Positions 44,658 through 55,644 are shown, counted from the stretch's first letter. The stretch: 64,000 nucleotides of DNA from Hippasteria phrygiana (GCA_037893225.1 JAZGUH010000197.1:744001-808000), one strand, 5' to 3'. Program-made: numbers and translations. The notes: a model not told the origin generated them from the sequence alone.

Positions 44658-45138
44658 GGTAAGACGGAAAGATTTTACTTTAATACCCCCACCAAAATCG
44701 GTCAAGAACAGCAAAATCTTGGAAAATAACATTTATTAACAAACCCTCCTTGATAACAACTTTCTAAACATGTGGTACAACCTGTTGTTATATCAAGATT
44801 TATTTCAGCAAAATCTGTAAAAAATGAGGAAGAAGTCAACATGTATGATTGTGAACACTTTGAGTGACTTTACATGGTGCCAAGAACTTCTAAAAAAAAC
44901 CACAAACTTTCTTCCCCTATATTGCAATAAAATGTCCAAACAAAATTCTCAAAATTAGAGGTTGAGCCAAGTGTTTATACAATTATGAACACAATATTGG
45001 ATGGTTATTTTCCAAGATTTGCTGTTCCTTAACGATTTTGGTTGGGGGTATTAACCCTACAGTCCTGAATCCTCCAATTATCATGATTTTCCACACGCCC
45101 TAGGGCATTAGGGTTAAAGTAAAATCTTTCCGATGTGA
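44658..45138. mobile_element. Inverted-repeat MITE inside the larger element
   Basis: acggaaagattttactttaa (44663) and its complement ending near 45135 pair, and so do the inner blocks cccccaccaaaatcg (about 44687) and gttattttccaagattt (about 45003). The right arm has a ~78-bp extra segment containing cctagggcattagggtt. Confidence 0.6.
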
Positions 45139-45560
45139 CAAATTTCTTTCATATTAAAACTAGTCTGAATCATGTTAGTTATACAATAGATAGTTCTATC
45201 TGAACTGATTGTCCAACTAGTGCTTAATTACTCATGTTTCAGGCATCCAGTGCCAGTATTTGTGCAAAAACAACCCCTGACAAATAGTTGGAAGATATTC
45301 ATTTTTGAAATCTTTTAACACTACCGATTCACTTGTTTGTCAATGATGTGTTTGCACTTGCTTAGAAATAGATTTGCGTGATCAGGTGATCCTGTATAGG
45401 AAAGAATTTACCTCCATTTTGATAGTGGTACAGTTGACTGATATAGCACTGCGCCATCAGGCAATAATGCATATCCACTTATGATGGCACCCGACTTATG
45501 CTATGTATGCAAACAGCATATACTGCTATTAATTTGCATAAATTTTCTTTTTCTTCATGC

Positions 45561-46025
45561 AGATACGGTGCATGTGCCATTCAAGTCAGTGACAAAAGGT
45601 GCCTAACTATTGCAGATGAGCAACAGGACACCAGAGTGAAAGTGTTACGGATGGAAGATTTTTTGACATTAATGGGCATCTTGAACATTTATTGGAGAAA
45701 CACGTGTGTGATGTTTTCGTCACAAAGCCCTATCAGAACAGTGTGACTCATGTTGTGATTGATGAAGCCCACAGTGTCCTTCATTAGGGGCAGACTTTAG
45801 ACAAGATTTTAGAAAGTATCTAAACTGCAGTCACTGTTTCTAGGAGCATTTTGTCTTGCTGTCACTGCAACTGCCAAGTCTACAAAAACGGAAGGAAATT
45901 TGTTCATTGATTGGAATGAAGTCCACCAGTTTCATAACATCCAGCATTGACAGGACAAATATTAAGTTCAGAATCGAAAAGAGACCTCCAAAGCTTCATG
46001 CCGAATACCCTTTCATACTTGTGTT
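45561..46025 (+). pseudogene. RecQ-like helicase remnant (motif II region)
   Basis: A 3' splice-like site (tttttcttcatgcag) precedes a frame reading ACAIQVSDKRCLTIADEQQD. Further on, in a shifted frame, come THVVIDEAHSVLH (DEAH box, about 45750-45790), RQDFRKYLN and LGAFCLAVTATAKS (motif III TAT, about 45850). This order matches the RecQ-like family common in invertebrate genomes. Several stops and frame changes show decay. It is missing Walker A and the C-terminal half. DNA unwinding would have been its activity. Confidence 0.75.
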
Positions 46026-46132
46026 TAAATGCATCAATTTAAAAATGTTAAAATATGTTAGAAAAAGTTTGAATTCTATTTTAGATTGTACAGTATTATG
46101 CAATCGATTTCAGCTCTGAATTTTGCATGGAC

Positions 46133-46480
46133 CCCCCCCCCCCCCCCCCCCCTCCTCTTGAAGGGCTTCGTATATAGCTTGCCTTTGCCATCTACTGCTT
46201 GAACACGGTGTCCTAGTCAGTCGATCAGTACTGATGTGAGTGCCCTCCCCCCCCAAAAAAAATTGTTCATACAGTTGTCCCAATAATGAAAGAATCTGAA
46301 AGAAACTGACTGGGACACCGTGTTCAAGGTTCGCATATGATGCACGATATGGGGCAGAGGGAACCCCCCCCCCCCCCCCCCCCCCCACCCATTTTGTGTT
46401 GGTCATTGTGTTCCCTGAATCTCAGGAATTCTCTTCAGATGTCTAGGGGATGATGGGGGGGGGGGGGGGGGGGGGGGGGT
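46133..46480. repeat. Cluster of long C and G homopolymers
   Basis: C-runs near 46132-46152 and 46364-46386 and a G-run near 46454-46479. An inverted pair tgaacacggtgtcctagtca (about 46200) and tgactgggacaccgtgttca (about 46307) lies between them. Confidence 0.8.
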
Positions 46481-46695
46481 AACCCCTCTGCCCCATATTG
46501 TGCTGGTTATAAAGGTTTGACCTATTATTGATTAAAAACGAATGTCACTTTTTCATTTGTTTTGGTGAGTTTTTCCTTCTGCTTTGTAATAACAAATTAT
46601 TGAATTTGTCTAAACATTCATGCTCTACTCAATTTGTATACTTTTGTTTTGTATTTTGTTTCTCTGATGAGAAATCATACTGTTAGGCGCGACAA

Positions 46696-46749
46696 GCGAA
46701 GGGTAGATTAAGAAGCGAAGGGTAGATTAAGAAGCAAAGGGTAGATTAA
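46696..46749. repeat. Three tandem 19-bp units
   Basis: gcgaagggtagattaagaa is repeated twice exactly and a third time with a change. Confidence 0.9.
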
Positions 46750-47492
46750 TCTGACCTCCAGGAAGAGGGTTGGGGCTTGTGTGCAGTTCCCGGGATTTTT
46801 TTGTATGCCTACATGTAACAAATTGTTGGATTTTTTTGGCTGCTGGCGCACACGTACGTACGAATACGTCCCTAAATTCGCGTGCCTTTTACTTGGCTTA
46901 CGGCCTAAATTTCCTAACTTGCGCTTATAATTACTACTCCTTCCAACACATGTATTTTCCCATATTTTAGCAAGTTTTCCAAGTATTTCATTGTGTCTGC
47001 TGCCTATCAAGTCGGTGAATCATTAGCTACGCTGCATTATTCGTAGTTTTCCGATACTGTACTATGTACATTGTGCTCGAGATGTCGATTCTGCACGAAA
47101 ATGTAAACATCATCTCTAAAAATAGAAAATGCTTACTGCGCACGCGCGGAAGTGGTCCAATCAGAAGCTTTATATGAGCGCTAGCTACCGGTCCCCATAT
47201 TATATACATATGCGGACCGGGAACCAGTCTACATGCACGATACACGTACAGTCCAAAGTAAACACGCGCTTCAAATGTAAACACGCATATGATGCGCGCG
47301 CGCGTCATCTCATCTCATTATCCAATGAGAGAAGACTGTTTACCAAAGCGCGTACTCATTATCATAGTGAGCAAACACGGTTGGGTCAAGGCTGTCTTTC
47401 GCCTCGACTATGCGTGTACGTATGATGGTGACTGGGCACCAAGACTGGGCACGTACGTACTGGGTTGTGTTGCGAGTGGCCTGGGTCCTTAT

Positions 47493-47799
47493 TGTAGCGT
47501 CGACCGTGCGCGGGACTATTCCACACCTGAAAGGAGAACTCCGGCACACTTTCTTCGGGTCTTAAAGGCTCTACGCCGTCTATTTACCAGTGAAATCACA
47601 CAAGACTTTACACAAAATGTAATCGAGATCGCAAAATGTAATGAGATCGCACAATGCTTGTTGCTAGGGGAAACGGGTCACTGCGCGTGCGCCGTCCGGC
47701 AACGGGCCTCCCCAGCCGACCAGCAGGTTCTCCGCTGCAACAGCTTTGCTGTGGTACCGTGCTAGCGCCCTCCGCCGACCGACCGGCACCGGCGCTACA
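47493..47799 (-). repeat. Gypsy-D 3' LTR
   Basis: 307 bp, bounded by TGTAGCG and CGCTACA. It is a close direct copy of 52794-53081, differing by substitutions and a ~20-bp length difference near the middle. Confidence 0.9.
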
Positions 47800-50005
47800 T
47801 CGCCCCCTTCGAGGACCTTTGTTCGTCCCCGAACAAGGCGACCAGCACCGATGACCGGACGCCCAGGAAGACCCGGTCCGGACGGCGCCCGCAGTGACAA
47901 CAAAAACACAATGGGGGAACAGCATCCAGTTCAGTTGGTGGGCGGAGGCTGCCGCTGGACTTCCGTCTGTCGCAACAGTTCCTCCCAGAAGCGGCGTGGG
48001 ACGTTGTTGGGGTAGCGTGGAGGTGGAGGCACTCCAGGTGGCGTAGAGGATCTCGTTCGCACCTCTCCCTCCGTTCGGGTCGGTCGGCCTCTCCAGCCCT
48101 GGCGCCGGTTCCAATGGTGTCGTGAGGGGGGCGCCAGGGAGCGTTCCGGGCGGACGCGGCTCCCCGGCCTAGATGGTCGCCCCTCCGAGGGACGTCCCGG
48201 GTGGGACGGTCTTGGGGGGCGTTCCGGGTGGACGCGGTCCCCCGACCTGCTGGGAGACTCGGGGACCTGGTGACTCCCCTGATGAGTAAGGTGCGGCGGC
48301 GAGGGCGACTGCCCTGCGCTCGGAGCGGCTGAGTGGGGGGGCTGTTCCGGGTGGTCGCGGCCCCCCGGTGGGACGTCGGAGGCGGAGGGGATGGAGCGGC
48401 ATCCATCTCTCCGTCGCTGGCGTGGACGTCAAGCTCATCGACCTCCGCACTCACCGATCCCACGAAGACTCCAGCACAGTAGGGGTAGTGTCGTTCTCGG
48501 ACGTCCCTCCTGTAGAAGGTTCTCCCGCACCCCCGAGCGCAGGCATAGGGACATTTAGGGTGGAGTACCCTGCACGCCGTCTGGAGGTGCCTCCGGAGGT
48601 TATGGTTATGGTTGAACGTCCTCTCGCAGTGGGGGCACTTCGTCGGATCCGTCCTGCAGGGGAGAGAAGAAGGAAAGTTAGTTAACCGGAGGCAGTATCG
48701 ACTGGGACGGATAATTCTCCGCCCGGCCCTAGTGACTCTGTCGGGAGCCGGCTCCAATGGTGGGGAGATAGTCGGCTCATCTTCTTCTGCCACCTCGCTG
48801 ACTGCCTCGTCGGGTCCGGCCCCCGTACCACTCGGCTCGCCGGGGGTTGTCACTGTCGTCTCAGTCGGTGGCGGCGTCCCCTGTCGGGACCACTCCGGTG
48901 TTTTGGCCTTCCCCGTCACCCGACTGGACGTCCGGGGCAGCCATGGTCGCCGGGTCCGCCAACGGGGCCCCCGATCGGTCCGGAGTCCGCGGCGGTCCCT
49001 CCGCGGTGGTCCTTCCGCGGTGGTGCTGTCCTTTTCCGCCCGTGGTCCCCGAGCGGTACGCTCCCACCAGCCCACATCAGCGTCGCCCAGGTATGGTTTC
49101 AGCCGGTTATAGTGGACCACTTTGGCTTTGGCCCGGTACGTGACGTCATCCATCCTCTTCGTCACTACGAACGGCCCGTCGCACCAACATTGCAGCTTGG
49201 GCGTGCGACCCACCTTCTTGGCGGGGGTGTACAGCCACACCGGTTGCCCCGGCTCATACCCAGCACCTTCGGCCCGGCGGTCGTACTGTTGTTTTTGGTA
49301 GGCTTTTCTGCTTCGTAGGTGGCGACGGGCGAACTCGTGGGCGTGCTCCATCCTCCTCCTCAGCCTGTCCACGTAGTCGTGTACTACCACACGTGCCGTT
49401 CGCTCTTCTGGGAGCTCCACCACAAGATCTAGGGGAAGCCTGACTTCCCGGCCGAGCATGAGCATGTTCGGCGTGAGTTTGGTGCTGTCGTGTTTGGAGG
49501 AACGGTACGCCATCATAACGTACGGCAGGTGTTCGTCCCAGTCGTCCTGGTTCTCGTCGACAAACAGGCTCAGCATCGTCTTGACCGTGCGGTTGAACCG
49601 CTCCACCATCCCGTCCGACTGGGGGTGGAACGGCGTGGTACGGGTCTTGTGGATGCCGAGCAACTTACAGACACCCTGGAATAGTTCGGCCTCAAATTCC
49701 TTCCCCTGATCCGTGTGGATTTCTAGGGGAGCGCCGAACCGCGTGATGATTTGTTCAACGAGGACCTTGGCGACGGTCCCTGATGTTTTGTCGGGGATCG
49801 GGAAGGCCTCCACCCATTTCGTGAAGTAGTCGGCCACCACCATAATACCCATGTTCCCGGCTCTCGTCCTTGGTAGTCTACCCGTGAGGTCGATCGCAAG
49901 GCGCTCCATCGGCGCCCCCACCAGGTATTGCTTGAGCGGGGCCTTCAATTCAGGGGCCTGGGAGGTGGCTTCTTCGAGCCACATTTGTGGCACTTTCGGC
50001 ACCAC
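47795..50005 (-). CDS. Gypsy-D integrase with long C-terminal zinc-finger extension
   Basis: A single open frame of 736 codons carries the integrase core: first aspartate in RLAIDLTGRLP, second in IHTDQGKEFE, glutamate in SDGMVERFNRTV. The usual C-terminal part follows (YEPGQPVWLYTP, VVHYNRLKPYLG, residues ~250-310). It then continues ~400 residues with a proline/arginine-rich region and a zinc-finger-like pair around residues 455-510: CPHCERTFNHNHNLRRHLQT, then CARGCGRTFYRRDVRERHY. The frame ends at the LTR edge. The H2C2 domain lies upstream in another frame (49945-50499). It has no stops over 2.2 kb, so either recent or constrained. Confidence 0.85.
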   Translation of the reverse strand: MVPKVPQMWLEEATSQAPELKAPLKQYLVGAPMERLAIDLTGRLPRTRAGNMGIMVVADYFTKWVEAFPIPDKTSGTVAKVLVEQIITRFGAPLEIHTDQGKEFEAELFQGVCKLLGIHKTRTTPFHPQSDGMVERFNRTVKTMLSLFVDENQDDWDEHLPYVMMAYRSSKHDSTKLTPNMLMLGREVRLPLDLVVELPEERTARVVVHDYVDRLRRRMEHAHEFARRHLRSRKAYQKQQYDRRAEGAGYEPGQPVWLYTPAKKVGRTPKLQCWCDGPFVVTKRMDDVTYRAKAKVVHYNRLKPYLGDADVGWWERTARGPRAEKDSTTAEGPPRRDRRGLRTDRGPRWRTRRPWLPRTSSRVTGKAKTPEWSRQGTPPPTETTVTTPGEPSGTGAGPDEAVSEVAEEDEPTISPPLEPAPDRVTRAGRRIIRPSRYCLRLTNFPSSLPCRTDPTKCPHCERTFNHNHNLRRHLQTACRVLHPKCPYACARGCGRTFYRRDVRERHYPYCAGVFVGSVSAEVDELDVHASDGEMDAAPSPPPPTSHRGAATTRNSPPTQPLRAQGSRPRRRTLLIRGVTRSPSLPAGRGTASTRNAPQDRPTRDVPRRGDHLGRGAASARNAPWRPPHDTIGTGARAGEADRPERRERCERDPLRHLECLHLHATPTTSHAASGRNCCDRRKSSGSLRPPTELDAVPPLCFCCHCGRRPDRVFLGVRSSVLVALFGDEQRSSKGAM

Positions 50006-50499
50006 TCCTTTGCCTGGCGTTGCATCCCCCTCCAGTATACGGGAGCTTGTCTCAACCGTGCGATTGTCCGGGCGACCCCCAGGTGGCCCGATGTCCGATG
50101 GTCATGGGCCAAGTTCATGACGTCCTCCACCTTCCCTTTCGGGACCACGACTTTCCACGTCGGGGGTCCCCCGCCGGGCTGCTCCCATCTCAACTGCAAG
50201 ACCCCTCGGGCCAGCCGTAGTCTCTCCCACTTGGCCCACCAGAACTTCGTACCCTCGTCCAGTGCCGAGACGTCCGCCCAGCCGGGTCTGGGAACCGCAT
50301 CCCCCAGCCACTGCATGAGCCTACCCAGTTCGGGGTCGCTGCGTTGTTCTTGTGTCAGTTCCTCCATGTCCCAGGCCTCCAGGAGCCGCTCGGGGGCGAC
50401 GGCCTGAGCCTGTTTAGCCTCGCCAACGGCTCCCACCAGTCCCTCCGATGGTGCCTCTCCGGTACTGCACGGCCGAGCCTCTCTGGTGTAGCACCCCAC
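49945..50499 (-). CDS. Gypsy-D pol segment: RNase H-integrase spacer and H2C2 domain
   Basis: The minus-strand frame reads a spacer (EQRSDPELGRLMQWLGD) and then HDHRTSGHLGVARTIARL and CRKCHKC, the H2C2 zinc domain of integrase. It overlaps the start of the 736-codon integrase frame with a frame change near 49950. It starts near 50500 right after gag, where protease, RT and RNase H would be expected. Confidence 0.8.
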   Translation of the reverse strand: MGCYTREARPCSTGEAPSEGLVGAVGEAKQAQAVAPERLLEAWDMEELTQEQRSDPELGRLMQWLGDAVPRPGWADVSALDEGTKFWWAKWERLRLARGVLQLRWEQPGGGPPTWKVVVPKGKVEDVMNLAHDHRTSGHLGVARTIARLRQAPVYWRGMQRQAKEWCRKCHKCGSKKPPPRPLN

Positions 50500-52731
50500 T
50501 TGGGGGCGGGCGGTCTGATCTGCGCGTACCCGATTCCGGCAGCCGGTTTGTGTTCCTCGGCTGGAGGTTGGGTTACCAGCCGAACGTCCTTGGTCCCTGG
50601 CCTCCCTTTCTTGTGCGCCTGTGACTCGAGAAACGCCTCCATCTCGGCCGCAAGGGTGACTGCCTCGGTCAATGTCGCCGCTTTCCTGGAGAAGATGTGG
50701 AATTGCAACTGCTCATTTCCCAGTGCGTTGCGAAAGGCCTCCACCGCCAAATCTTCGCGGGCCTGTGTGGGTAGCTTCGGGCAGCTCTGGTTGACTAACC
50801 GCCGAATTGATTGTCCCAAGCTACCAAGTGACTCACCGCGGCCTCTCACGCGCGTAGACAACTGCGCCCGGTGCAATGGGATCTGGGCGGCCACCCCGAA
50901 CCGTTGTTCGAAATTCTCGAGGAGGGAGGAATATTCCTCTCGCGCCTCCGGCTCCATATCCGCAAGTACCTCCCGGGCCGTGCCCCTCAAATGGGAAGCC
51001 AGGAACATTGCTTTCTCGGCCTCGCTCCACTGGTTGACCGCCGCAACACTCTCGAAATGGATCAAGTAGTCGGACCACGACGAGCCCCCGTCGAACCTGT
51101 CGGGAAGCATCACTGGCCTCCGACTCCCCGGGTCGGGATGCCCAGGTCCCGCTGTCTCCCTTCTCGTCCTGGGCGGCGGTGTGACTTCCCCCGCCGGCCC
51201 GGCGGCACCGTGGGTACTAGGGGTAGTCTGCGCCCCCGTGGCGGTGGAGGGTGCCTCGGTCCCGCATGGGGGCTCCGTGTGGTGCCACCCCGCGATACCG
51301 GGTCCCTCCTCCCGACCGGCCCGTCTCACTCCATAGACTCCCGTGCGGATTGCCTCCGCACCATTGACTCCCACGCGGATTGGCTCTCCTCCATAGACTC
51401 CCGTGCGGATTGCCTCCGCACCATTGACTCCCACGCGGATTAGCTCTCCTCCATAGACTCCCGTGCGGATTGCCTCCGCACCATTGACTCCCACGCGGAT
51501 TGGCTCTCCTCCATAGACTCCCGTGCGGATTGCCTCTGTCCCATTGACTCCCACGCGGATTGTTTCTCCTCCATAGACTCCCGTGCGGATTGCCTCCGCA
51601 CCATTGCCTCCCACGCGGATTGGCTCTCCTCCATAGACTCCCGTGCGGATTGACTCCGGTTGGGGGGCGGGGGTCGCCACGCTGGGAGATTGGCCACACT
51701 GGCACCGTTGAGGGGGTTCTACTGTGGCCGTCGTGGGGCATGTAGGCTGGGGCATCCCCGTGTGGGGTATTGTTCCCGTTGCGTGAGTGTCTGCCCTGGG
51801 GGTTGGTTCCTCGTGGATCCTGGTACTCACGCCGGTGTAGTAAATGTGGGGTGTCTCCGGACGAACCCCCGCCCCCGCTGCGTCGGCAGACGCGGCTCGA
51901 CCGCGTTCCGTGTGGAACGGCGTGTCCGCCACGCCGCCGTACCCAGCGCGGGGCGGTCCCCCCTGGTGTCCCCCGCTGGGCGTACTGGTGCGAAACTCAC
52001 AGGCCATTTCCACACAAGTCTCCGCCCCCGCTGCCCCGGCGAACGCGGCTCGGCGGCGTTCCGAGTGGAACGCAGCGTTTGCCCCGCCGCCGTGTACAGC
52101 GCAGGGCGGCCCCCCGCGAGGCCCCCCACCGGGCGCACCGGCGTGAAACTCACAGGCCGTTTCCACACGAGGCTCCACCCCCGCTGCCCCGGCAAACGCG
52201 GCTCGGCGGCGTTCCGTGTGGAACGCAGCGTCTGCCCCGTCGCCGTGTGCAGCGCAGGGCGGCCCCTCGCGGGGTCCGGCGTCCGGCACGCCGGGACAAG
52301 GGTCGTGGGGTGTCCCACAGTGAAGCAGCGTCCCCGCCACACCGGCCGGTGCGACTCAGAACAGAGCGCCGGTGGAACAGAGCGCCTGTCACCCCGACGT
52401 CGGCGGCGTGGGACGGTCCACTGAGGGACTCATAACTAGTCTGGGGGGAATTGATGCAAATGCAACATGGAATGTAACGAATTCGCCCTCCCTGATCTAC
52501 AATCTCTGGCTTCTTATTCTCCCCGTCCTCCCACATGAGAGATTCCGCTCCCGGCGACCCAGTAGTCTCCCTCTTATCCCGAGGAAAACTCCCCTGAGTA
52601 TCCCTCAATGTGACGAACGGTCCGCCATTCTTATCTCCCGGTTGGCCTGCGTTGTGTGGAGCTGTATCCCAGTCTGTGTCCGCGCCGTGTGGCGAGTCGG
52701 ACACCAGACTATCCCTACCCGGTGTATTCAT
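50500..52731 (-). CDS. Gypsy-D gag with internal repeats
   Basis: The capsid-like part is clear at about 50600-51130: PDRFDGGSSWSDYLIHFES, FLASHLRGTAREVLADM and ESLGSLGQSIRRLVNQSCP. Upstream the protein is made of repeats: three ~52-residue units (51840-52340) and about five 20-residue units (51330-51650). An ATG at 52731 after the primer site may be the true start, in a frame that shifts near 52340. No zinc knuckle remains, probably lost in the deletion near 50500. Confidence 0.75.
51330..51650 (-). repeat. In-frame 60-bp tandem repeats in gag (~5.4 units)
   Basis: Units containing tccatagactcccgtgcgga and ttgactcccacgcggattgg repeat with an exact 60-base period, encoding 20-residue units like GAEAIRTGVYGGEPIRVGVN. 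The period being a multiple of three keeps gag open. Confidence 0.95.
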
Positions 52732-52793
52732 GTAGAACGAACTCAGAGTTTTACCTGATTTATTCCTTTCTGGTATGTCACCGCTGCCTCCAA

Positions 52794-53081
52794 TGTAGCG
52801 TCGATCGTGCGCGGGACTATTCTACACCTGAAAGGAGAACTCCGGCACACTTTCTTCGGGTCTTAAAGGCTCTAGGCCGTTTATTTACCAGTGAAATCAC
52901 ACAAGACTTTACACTAAATGGTGGGAGATCGCACAATGCTTGTTGCTCGGGAAAACGGGTCACTGCGCGTGCGCCGCCCGGCAACGGGCCTCCCCAGCCG
53001 ACCAGCAGGGGCTCCGCTGCAACAGCTCCGCTGTGGTACCGTGCTAGCGCCCTCCGCCGACCGACCGGCACCGGCGCTACA
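52794..53081 (-). repeat. Gypsy-D 5' LTR
   Basis: 288 bp with the same ends, followed on the plus strand by TTAT, the target duplication. Confidence 0.9.
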
Positions 53082-53360
53082 TTATTCACAAAGCCCCCGC
53101 AACAAAAATGCTTTGCGGGGATCCGTAGGTGAATGTTACGGGCACGTAAGATTTGCGTTAAGTGGTATTCACAAAACACCCTTAGAGTTCCCTTAGCGGA
53201 CCCGCATTCTGCGGGCACCCGCAAGTGAAAGTGCGGCGAAGTGTGACAAAAGTCAGGTGATCATTCAATAAAACGACATGTGTACTGTGCACAGCGTTCA
53301 GTATACAAGTATACCAAAATGCACGCGGAATGACAATTATATTACTGCTGAAAGTGAAAG

Positions 53361-54694
53361 ATGTTGAGAGAAGTTGATCGTCTTGTCGAGCATGTTGAGC
53401 GTAATTAGGCAGTGCTACATTCTAAATTCAGCGATATTTTGACTTGTAAGAAAAAACAGGACTGCTGGAAGGACATAATAAATGTCTCAAGGTAAATGCT
53501 ATCGCCCCATGTCAGCGCACTGTGGTGGAAGCTAAGAAGAAATGAAAAGACCTCAAGGGCAGAGACAAAAAGAAAGTCCATAAGGAGAAGAGGCTCCATA
53601 ATTTGACAGGCAATTTATCGCGTGAGAATGATGAGGCAAGTACATCGGGACAGCTAACTGAGACTGAAAATCGGATCATTGGATTGATGGGTGCTACTCG
53701 AGTATTCGGTATAGATGGTGGGCTCGATTCGGCCGCACCCCCACCTCCACCCCCTGTCTCTTCCCTTGACAAGGAGTCCCATCAGCAGCCTACCAAGGTA
53801 CATTTGCCTTGCAATGCATAGTACATTTCAATGGACAGTTTGTCTTAATGAAATTGTCTTCATGCATGATTATATAATACAGGGTTAGAACAAAATGAAA
53901 AAGTGAGGCGATTCAGGAAGTGGCTAATATATATTTTTGGGATTTTATTGAAAATGTTAAAAATAATAATGTTTTGTAAATGACTATCAATTGCATAGGC
54001 TGATAATACAAATAAATAAATAAATTAAGAGTTCCAAGTGAACAAGAATAGTAAAACCATCAGAAGAAATATATATAATGTTAAAATAATATTACGATTA
54101 AAGCCGCCTATTCATTTTGCCAGTCATGATTTCTAATTTCAGACGATGACGATGTCTACAGGCAAAGCAAAGGCAACACGCACAATGACGAAGTCGGTCA
54201 TGGGTTCCTGTGAACACGATGAAGGTGATGAAAGCGAAGACCCTCAAATGTTGTAATTTTCCGACAGCGTGAATGAGGAAGACGATGTCATTCCATCCAC
54301 TCAGCAGGAGAGTAGGCCTAGCACATCAACTGCCTGCAAAGGAAGATATAAACCTACTACAAGAAGTCGAGCAGTCAGTCGGAGACCAAACCCTACCATC
54401 AATGCAATAGAAAAACTTCTTGAGATGGAACGCGAAAGATTAGCCGTCGACAAACGTCGGCTAGTAGCTGAAGAGAAACTTGCGTGTTTAGCAGAAAAGG
54501 CTACGTCGCTTCTGGAAAAGCTTGTTGAAAATGAACAATCAAAACTCGAGCTAAATATAAACAAACATGGTGATTTTTCGAGCTCGTATTCCGAGTTAAA
54601 AACAGGAGGGAATAACGAAACTATAGTTACAGAAACTGCAAAAACACTACTTGATGCAATGCATCAAACTTTAAAATGTAACATTCCTTCGTGA
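53361..54694 (+). pseudogene. Harbinger Myb/SANT-like DNA-binding protein
   Basis: Exon 1 (53361-53797) reads a SANT-like segment: KFSDILTCKKKQDCWKDI, then after a frameshift near 53490 VNAIAPCQRTVVEAKKK with a stop where a tryptophan is usual, then KDLKGRDKKKVHKEKR. It continues with LTETENRIIGLMG and a proline run and ends at donor caag|gtaca. Exon 2 starts after a strong acceptor (ttctaatttcag, 54142) and codes an acidic region, one in-frame stop near 54254, and a C-terminal coiled coil (LLEMERERLAVDKRRLVAEE). The protein binds element ends and carries the nuclease into the nucleus. Confidence 0.75.
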
Positions 54695-55644
54695 TTCGAG
54701 CCAAATTAACCTTTGTGTGGGATAATGGGACATTGGATGTTAAAGGGACAGTACAAAGTAAAATCTCCAAATCATCAGTCCACTATTTTCTTTTACATTC
54801 TACTAATTCAAAAGGCCAGTTATAATATTTAATATGGGTAAAAAAGACATTTATTAATTTGTAAGTATGTTATAAATTATAAGGTTTGGATTCAGCAGGA
54901 TTGCTTTTAGGGGGTCTGAATTGTGCTAACAAGATTTTACAAGGGGGAATTTGTTTTCAAGGTTGTTTAACCTTTATTCTGGTTTAGAACTTGCGGTGGC
55001 CGTTACAATAAACGTTAATCACGTTAATCATTGAGTTGTGTAAAATATAGTTATTCGTTCCTGAAATGATCTCTTATGACTCTTGCTCTGATCCTTTCAC
55101 AATTTACATCATCATCCAGCATCCCTCGGGGATTGGGATCATCATCGGGGTCATCGTCTAAGTTGGGTGGTGCGTCTCTAGGAATGGGCACGCCATTTTC
55201 TTCACAGATGTTATGCAACACTGCTGTGGCTACAATGATTTTGCAGCACCGTTCAGGACGAAGGGTAAGGGCTCCGCCTGAATGTTTTTTACTGAGCATA
55301 GGATCTTCCATTATCAGGAGATAAGAAATAAACATTGAACAACTACACTATTTTGTCCTAAATTGCTGCTTGCTCTAGATTTCCATCATGTCACGCATTC
55401 ACGCAAACGCCGTATAAATGTGATCCAATTGGAGAATTGTGATTTTCAGAAATGTTTTCAATAATGTTGAATATTAAATAATGACTTCCTTTTTTACTCA
55501 TTCCGTGAAATACTTCTTAGGCAAAAAAGGCATCTTTTGGAAGGTGTGGTCAGGCACAATAACGATGCTCAACAATCCGACAAAATTGAAATAATTCAGC
55601 TCCATTCTAACGCAGTTTGTAATGTTTTTTATAACTTCACCTTT

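Larger units (their letters stand above)
43860..47475. mobile_element. ~3.6-kb region bounded by inverted repeats, with helicase remnant
   Basis: Left-arm blocks (gcatagtcgaggcgaaagac at 43919; gactggttcccggtccctac at 44071) recur inverted and in mirrored order at the right (gtctttcgcctcgactatgc at 47390; gaccgggaaccagtctac at 47214). The interior holds a smaller MITE, a RecQ-like helicase remnant and homopolymer tracts. Gypsy-D is inserted just beyond its right edge. The exact ends and superfamily are unknown. Confidence 0.55.
47493..53081 (-). mobile_element. Gypsy-D: minus-strand gypsy with PR-RT-RNase H deleted
   Basis: LTRs at 47493-47799 and 52794-53081 begin TGTAGCG and end CGCTACA. 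TTAT flanks both sides (47489-47492, 53082-53085). On the minus strand the order is gag then directly the H2C2/integrase region: protease, RT and RNase H are absent. A primer region (TTGGAGGCAGCGGTGACA) follows the 5' LTR and a purine tract (GAAGGGGGCGA) precedes the 3' LTR. GC content is far above the surroundings. Confidence 0.9.

Noticed and set aside
51330..51650. Regular repeat array that could be taken for CRISPR
   Set aside because: There are no unique spacers; the 60-bp units are contiguous, in frame with gag, and lie in a eukaryotic retrotransposon.
50344..52435. Long plus-strand ORFs over Gypsy-D gag (up to 254 codons)
   Set aside because: They are antisense to gag in very GC-rich sequence and contain the same tandem repeats read backwards; no domain is recognisable.
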